Below the pieces are notes generated by a model. That model was not told where the DNA came from. It was given only the letters and a program-made list of their open reading frames with translations, and did not search any database. Shown one piece after another: positions 57,438-64,000 of a stretch of 64,000 bases of DNA (its first letter is position 1; each line of letters opens with the position of its first letter). Both the position numbers and the translations under genes were made by a program. Source of the stretch: Grammothele lineata (Eukaryota; Basidiomycota; Agaricomycetes; Polyporales; Polyporaceae); contig NDFF03000050.1 in assembly GCA_002150815.3 (NCBI GenBank), positions 62,001 to 126,000 of the forward strand, given 5' to 3'.

Positions 57438-60400
57438 ACAACATTCGAGCGTAGGTCATCAACACACATCCGCCTCCCCATTTGTCCCCGTCTCCGAGCC
57501 CCTCGGACCATCTGCGGAGAAGTTTACTCGATCCGCACAACACGCGCTTGAGGCGTCCACGACTCGTATTCCCCACACGCACCACTCAAGCGCCATGGTC
57601 TCACGTGTACTATCGATGTACAGTAGCTATTATGACCTCACGCACCATATCCATACATACTCGAGTTTAGTATCCCCCTTAATCATGGGCTTGAATGTGC
57701 CACTTGGCCCGCCACCACACCCCGCACTCTCTCCGCCTGTCGTCGGACGACCTCGTGATACTTCCCGTCCTCTGGAATATCCGCCAACGTCGCTCAATGC
57801 ATCCGCCCCCTGTTCACTTCTCTGGTTCTCTGATATCATCATCTTCCTTCTTTTCGCACATCCCGATCCTCCGATGACACCTGCTTCTAGCAGCAGACGC
57901 CGTTACGCGCGGGGCGCCTGTCAAGTGTGTCAGAGAACCGCTCGCACATGCTGTAGTGCTTGGGGAAGAAGAGCCGGGTAGGAGGGGCACGAAGGTCGGT
58001 GATCGCGCCCCACCCCGCTCTTGGATTCCATTGCTCCGCGGAGCAAGCGTCTCGCCCTAGGTGCCGCGCACGGGGACGCGCTCAGTGTGCGCGCGCCCCG
58101 CGCAGTGTACGCGCCCTGTCCGGCGAACATGACATACCGCCGTGACATTGCTAGGGCGCGAGATGAATGTCAGGTGGTCGGCGCGACAGCGATGCCACTC
58201 ATGGTAGACCCGCCGGATGCCAGTCGACGATAATAGACAGGTTTTGGCGCGACTCAGATAGATGGCGGAAGCTAAGAAGCAGCAGGTAAGCTTCGTCCGT
58301 CTGTCGGCCCGCGCGACAGCCCGTAGGGGCTACTTTTTTATAGTCATACGAAGTATATTCTGCGTTGCATTAGGTTCCAAATTTGGGATCTACTTGGAGT
58401 CCGCCCTTCTTCCTATGACTGTGTGTGGGATAGCAAGCTGCGCTCTGAACAACAAATGTCTTCCTCAGGAACCGCACTGTAGCTTGCTTGCATAGATGGC
58501 AGATGGAAAAAGGACAGCCGAGCTCACCGCACGACACTCGCTTCGCAAGTCCCTTAGTCCACCTGAGCCAACCTAATGCGCCAGAGCTTCGGAGAAATCA
58601 CTCCTTGAAGGCTGTGGCCTACATTCTGAACACTTCTGAAGCATGGGTTACAGCTTCGATCAAGCCATCTGAGCTCAGGGCTTCCAGTAAGCGTGACAAA
58701 CGAGGACCCAAGTAACTCACTGAATGACTATGGTCTACCGTACACTGATTCATCTCTTGATGCCAGAAGAATTCCGCCGTGTGATGACCTGGACTGTGAG
58801 GAGGAAATAGAGCCACAAGTATCTAACGCAGCACTCGTACATTTCGAGCCGGTATTAATTAGCATCATGTAGGTCAAGCTCAGTCTCCTGTGCTCCGAGC
58901 ATGACAAGAAGATGCCCCTCAGAAAATCGGTGGTAGTGCGCCATGACAAGCATTGCGGAATGACGGTTGAGAGCAGAGAAGACCTAGGCTACACGAAACG
59001 ATTTATCATCACAATACGTGATATTACTTGCATTGAAGGAACGCCATGGCGGCCGTTGTGCACTGTCTTTCATAACGTCCGGATGTAGTCATCGCGGTGA
59101 GAATACTTATCTGATGCGGCGATACGGACTTCCCTGTTATTGAACTAGAAGTCGGGGAGTGGTACCTAGAGCACCCATGCGTTTTGATGGATAGGCTACT
59201 GGCTGAAGCACCGGCCCCTCGAAGTATGAAAGCGCGAAGAGAAGAGATTCAAAATTCTGCCAGAGTGAACAAGCGCCTCATCGCCGGCATTGGCCGGCGC
59301 CCATCTAACGGAATCGGTATCGCTCGGCAATTGGATCTCAGTTCATCGGACTTTGCTGTGCTTATGCAACACACCACACGCTCAGCTGAACTCGCGCTCA
59401 TCTGCCCGCGACATACTCTGCAGTCCTGACAAGTCCCCTGAAGCTCTGTGGAACAGCCGCATGGCCGGAATGCGGGTGATCTATATGAATGTATGATATT
59501 CCTCATGACCTGCTGGCTAAGTACGGCGCTGATCAAAGCCTCACAGTTCTTCTCATCGAGAAGTCACCGCTCACAAACTTCACGAACTCGTGATGATCAG
59601 ACTTAAGAGTACGTGCGCATCGCCGCCGCCTCCCACAAGTTGAACTCTGAGAACAACAAGAAGAGAAGCCATGTCAGTTCGCAGCGTGGTTTGCCCCTGG
59701 CTCGTTGTTCAGAACATACAACGGGCAATGTGTCCACCGCCGGCTTCTTTCCTCTTAACCATCAAGCACCTCTGTCAGCGTCGCGGCGGGCAGTGAAAAG
59801 CAGCAAGGCCCCAATGTGGCTCCGTGATTGCATGTGAGCGCGATGAAATACTTACCGCACTATTCACATCAGCGGGAGGAGACTGCACTTCTTCCGCCGA
59901 TTTCTCTCACAGACAGGCTGCATGCTGACCCAAGGCCGACTTACCGACGGGACAGAAGGCTGCATCCCGCTGCACCATCTCTGGCTAAGGCGGGCCAGCA
60001 CTGTTACCCCACTCGTTATGCGGCGGGAAGACGGCCCGTGCCCTAGTAAGAGTCCAGACCCTGCTAATATATTGACCATGGTGCCGCGGAGTGTTTGTCG
60101 GCAACGCAGTGGTATGCGATCGGTTCTGGGGTGTATCCATTCACATGGACTACACACGCGGGGGCTTCAACTGGCCTTGCGACTGATGAGCGCGAAATGC
60201 TACTGACAAGGACTTTCAGATTGCCTGAAAGGAGTGCGAGCTTACGCGGACGAATCCGAGGATGTTCTATGAAGCGCGGTGCTCGTATGCGGTTGGGCAC
60301 GATTATTGTCTTGCCTCTGATGAGCTCGGACGAGCGGTGGCAGCACTCGGCAGCATGCCCGCTGCGTCCAAGCGAGAATAAGCAGGTTCGGCGTTCCAGG

Positions 60401-61277
60401 GAGTCAGCCGGGGTGCCTCGACGGGATGTCGTACAACAAGGTACGCGCGCTCGGGGATATCGCGCGTTAGTGCGGGGAAGCGCAGAAGTATCGCGATGAG
60501 GACTGGTAAGGGTTCGAGCGCGGCTTGCTGGTGGAATGCGTGGAATATTCGTGCTCTAGTGCGCTACGAGCTCGATTCGAAGGGCGGCCGCCGTTACTAG
60601 TGAAGATATTGAGCAGGTCGCATGAACTGATGAGGGTACACCGTTCCCCGTACCCGAGCGAACGTTTGACGAAGGGCATAGTCGCGGACGAATAACCGCG
60701 ATTACCAGAATTCCCCCAATTGGAGGAGGAACGTTCTATGATGGACAATTTCACGAGCGTGGGGGAAACCGGTCCAGAGCTTCGATACGGAACGCGCTGC
60801 CCCACTCCGCGAGCGGTGTAAGAGCGTTCACGCTGCCAAAATCCATGTCTTGTCCACAAGCAAACGGCGGACTAAGGATGCGCGATAGAGATAAGATTCA
60901 GGCTACTAAGACAAACCAGAATAAGAAAGTATAAAGAATCGGTACGGAATACATTAGCCCTAATGGCCGTTGTACAGCAAAGCGCGAAAAACGATGAGGG
61001 GCGGGTAGTGGAGCATAGGAGATGTGACGCGTGTGTGGAGGGAGATGTATGAAGAGCGCTGGTAGACTGCGAGAACGACTGAGGTCCACGCCACGAAGGG
61101 AAAGCACTTCACAACATTCAACGTGAATTAGGGAGCAATTATGTGCACGGCGAAGGCGAATTTTCTCTACGCGTACAAAGCATGTAGCCCAAAGGTGATT
61201 GCAAACGAGCGTGTGGAGCCCACGGATGAGTCCTTTAAGGGGTATGTGCAGAAAAGCGCGGCCGCGTCTGCTCTAAG
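57438..61277. other. 3.8-kb spacer between the inverted DUF6534 pair
   Basis: No gene could be built. Short frames of 60-190 codons occur on both strands. The stretch about 60080-60710 reads protein-like in pieces (for example FWGVSIHMDYTRGGFNWPCD, then CSSALRARFEGRPPLLVKIL in another frame) but is broken by stops and frame changes. It may be a decayed gene of unknown family. No transposon ends, tRNA or tandem repeat was recognised. Confidence 0.4.
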
Positions 61278-63075
61278 TTAGACCGGCGAGAAGCTTTGTA
61301 GGTGGATGTCGTTGCGGGGCTTCCGGTCCATCATCTCCATGTCGTCGTAGGCCTGCTGGGACAAGACCGCCGTCAGGCTCGGACGCGAACACATGCTAAC
61401 GAGCGTGGCCACTTACCCCAATCTTGCCGTCCCGCTCAGGGTTGTACCGGTCGTCGGCGAAGACCTCGGTGTGGGACGCGATGTGCACTACGGGCGGGTT
61501 CGGCCCGCCCGGTCGCACGCCGGACGCGGTTGCGCGGAAATTGTGCGCCCCGCCCGAGAGGGAGACGGAAGTGCCTTCCGTCGCGGGTCGGGAGAGCGAC
61601 GAGTTCGTGGAGGAGATGCGCGAGTTGAGTGAGGTCATCATCGTGTTCGAGTACACTGCGCGCGCCGGGGAGGGAGGACGAAACGAGTGTCAGCAGGAGT
61701 GTTCGGGCTGATTGAGTTCGGATGCGCGAGCCGCGCGTCATCACGTGGAGCGCGCGGCGATTGGCAATCACGGTGGATTTTCAGACTCACCCTTTCCGAG
61801 GATCAGGGCACTGTCCGACGCAGCCGGTGCACGTCAGATTTGGCCGACGCGGAAGACAAGAAGGATAGATTGACGCACAAGAAGAGATGAATGTTGGTGT
61901 TCGAAGTCGCAGGCCCTAGGAAGAAGCCGAGCTCAATGATTGCACATGCAGCGGTGATACTGCCCGTCTCGACCGAGAGGCGGATGAGGCGGTTAATCGC
62001 GCGGTCACTGCTCTGGAGCGCATGCGAGTTCTTCTTGGCCGACGTGAGCTGTACGAGGGAGGCAGCGTCAGCGCCCTCTGGGCGAAGTCTCAGCGGTGGC
62101 GGAAATAGACGACGTTACGTACCAGGTACACCATAGCAATAGCGATCAGCTGCGGACGCGCAGAACGAGGTCAGCAGCGAGCAGCGGTGCAATGGCGAGC
62201 ACAGCACATACAAGGTCAGCGCATGCTCCACCACCGAGCCAGAGAATAGTCTTGGGGAAGAATGGCAGCAGCTCCGCGATGTTTTGCAGGTTCGCGATCT
62301 GGCGGGAAAGCCAATGAGTTGGTCGTTATGCTCTCGCGCGCAACAAACGCACCCCGGCACCGATCGCCAGCGTTGCGGCGAGTTGTGTAAGGGCAACCGC
62401 GATAATGAGGACAGGAAGGACGCGCCATCCTTTGAGAACCCATATGCGCCACGCGTAGAAGGTTTGGACAGTAGTCGCGACTGCATGGGTCGGCCAGTTC
62501 AGTAGAAGCCGAGACGTCGGGAGACAAAATACTCACTGATACCGTCACCGACTCCGATAGCAGCGAACGTCCAGCCCGGCTGGACGAGGTTCGTCTGACG
62601 GCCCCAACCCGCACAAAGAATATGCCAACCCATACTCGCCCCAACTACCGTCAAAAAGATGTCCAAGAAGAAGACCCAGTAAACTGCGCGCAGCGGTAAA
62701 CGTCAGAAAGTACAGAGGGTGTGTCCATTACGGCGAATTACATACCGACGAGCTTCATCCCGACCCGGTCGTTGGGGAAGGAAATGTAATAGATGTCTAT
62801 CGTTGCGGGTTGAGTATCCGAAGGACCTTGGCACCAAAGAGCGCACTTACACAGCTGAACGATCGAGATCCCGAAAATGAGCCAGCTAGTGACCGCGCCC
62901 AAGAACTATTACCGCGAAAAACTAAGCATCCCGACCATAGCAGACGAAGACACGACGTACGACAGGCCCAACTCTGGTCAAAAAAAGACGTTAGCCAATC
63001 GGCGGGAACAAGACGCAAGACAACGTACAGGAGAAGGGTGGCTTCAGGAACGGCAGGCTCATTGAGGTCGGACAT
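61278..63075 (-). CDS. seven-helix-type membrane protein, DUF6534 family (copy 2)
   Basis: Twelve exons give 353 residues: 63075-63029, 62973-62961, 62905-62851, 62796-62746, 62683-62537, 62480-62353, 62298-62212, 62149-62123, 62048-61879, 61810-61791, 61655-61417, 61355-61278. It is a paralog of copy 1 in inverted orientation: FLGAVTSWLIFGISIVQL, GASMGWHILCAGWGRQTNLVQPGW (partly quoted), DRAINRLIRLSVETGSITA, and YSNTMMTSLNSR. Exon lengths 13, 55, 51, 147, 27, 170 and 78 nt are identical to copy 1. The 83- and 45-nt exons of copy 1 are fused here (128 nt). The exon before YSNTMM is shorter (20 nt), which would shorten the last helix by about nine residues; that junction is the weakest. The start is the ATG aligning with copy 1; a further ATG at 63132 is less likely. 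Confidence 0.8.
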
Positions 63076-64000
63076 ATCGACGGAATATACAGGGGCCGAG
63101 CGGAGAGGAGCCTGAGACTCAAGCGGTTTCACCTAAGGAACGGCCGAGAGCAGGAGACGGGCAAGGATGGAAAGGGGTGGAAGGGGAGAGAGCTAAGTAG
63201 TGTGAGCGCGTAACCGAGCGTGCGCCTGGAGGATATGTACGGCGATCCAACCGGGCAGCAACGATGCGGAGATGCCGCCCTTCCCACGGCGCGGGAGGCG
63301 TCTGTGCGGCGGGCCCTCGGGACCAATTGAACAAATCCGCGCGTCTGGAGTCGGGATGGCCCTCTGATGGCTGTGGATCAGACGGTCGTGGAGACCGTCC
63401 GTCGCACCGTCAGCGATACAATATCAAGCATAGGTAGTGCTTCTTTGATACTAAAAGCTTCGCAGTATCGTGATCCGGGACCGAGTTCCACTTTGACTAT
63501 CCACGACACCACTGTGCCTCATCTAGACTCTTCAGCGAAAAATTCTCTCGTGCAGTCGCTTGCGGAGGGCTCGCTTTGACAGGGAGAACGCCAGTGGACG
63601 ATGTAACGTATAAGGTGTTTTATAAGGCAGTACATTGTCGGGTCTATAGGGAAGTCAGTGGTAAAGTGAGTGGTCCTAAATGACGTGAAACTCTTACCTC
63701 ACATCTGGTAGGGCTTCGAACTGTGATCAGGCTTAGTCGGAACATTGACCGAGAAGGGAATTTAGAGCGGGACAACCCCGCCCTGCGTATCATTGGCGCC
63801 GCTTCGTATAGCTCCCAGCGCTGTAACGGATGATGGTAGATAGCCTCTGTGAAGGCGTATGAAACGACAAGCAAACTTTGCTTTGAAGAAATGAAACTCG
63901 CGCCGGAAGAGGACCTGAATTGAGAGGAGGAAATGACAAGGAGGTTGCAGGCAACAGCGCCGCCACCAGGGCTGCATCGCTGGCAGGGCGGGCACTGCCA
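63076..64000. other. right-edge stretch without a supported gene
   Basis: About 925 bases upstream of the inverted DUF6534 copy. Short frames only (for example 63367-63579 +, 70 codons, featureless). Presumably a promoter region. Confidence 0.4.

Noticed and set aside
58262..58495. short frame starting MAEAKKQQ followed by a donor-like GTAAGC
   Set aside because: It looked like a first exon, but no following exon with a recognisable protein could be joined.
57438..61277. possible transposon between the inverted DUF6534 copies
   Set aside because: No transposase-like frame, terminal inverted repeat or target duplication was seen; the inverted arms are the genes themselves.
1..64000. CRISPR arrays, prophage or bacterial operons
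   Set aside because: The gene structure is eukaryotic throughout (spliced genes, TATA boxes), and no direct-repeat/spacer pattern is visible.

Overview
This window reads as nuclear DNA of a filamentous basidiomycete, most likely a wood-decay agaricomycete or polypore. Coding is GC-rich. Most genes are broken by many short introns (about 45-70 nt, GT-AG, with two probable GC-AG cases). Several families are typical of Agaricomycetes: F-box/LRR-like proteins with the LPxELLIxIF core, DUF6534-type membrane proteins, DUF7223-like secreted glycoproteins, adenylate-forming reductases, and a fused NirB-NirD nitrite reductase. Exon models were built by hand from splice sites and reading phase. Every multi-exon model reported as intact sums to a whole number of codons.

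Layout, left to right: a NAT9-like acetyltransferase (978-2403 +) and a class 1/2 aldehyde dehydrogenase (3470-5662 +). Then comes an F-box island (5.9-17.3 kb): one F-box gene on the minus strand, divergent from a tandem pair of F-box paralogs on the plus strand, then a fourth F-box gene. The island also holds a duplicated scrap of an F-box 3' end and a broken AAA-ATPase-like remnant. From 17.7 to 32.2 kb lie three paralogous secreted proteins (one minus, two plus), with a flavin monooxygenase and a cytosine deaminase between the first and second. From 32.8 to 37.7 kb is a full ankyrin-PH-FFAT-ORD oxysterol-binding protein (minus). A Gti1/Pac2 (WOPR) regulator (40.0-41.7 kb +) converges on a 25-exon nitrite reductase (42.1-47.0 kb, minus). 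After 3 kb of gene-poor DNA comes an A-T-R adenylate-forming reductase (50.1-54.4 kb +). The right end carries an inverted pair of seven-helix-type DUF6534 proteins (55.7-57.4 kb + and 61.3-63.1 kb -) around 3.8 kb of spacer.

The genes do not form one obvious pathway. Primary-metabolism genes (aldehyde dehydrogenase, cytosine deaminase, nitrite reductase, oxysterol-binding protein) are interspersed with fast-evolving lineage-specific families that show local duplication, inversion, intron loss and decay. Nitrite reductase stands alone here: no nitrate reductase or nitrate transporter was found, although these are often linked in fungi. The most unusual items are the three-copy secreted family with unequal intron content and tiny terminal exons, the inverted membrane-protein pair with near-identical exon lengths, the two GC-AG introns in the nitrite reductase gene, and the orphan adenylate-forming reductase beside it.
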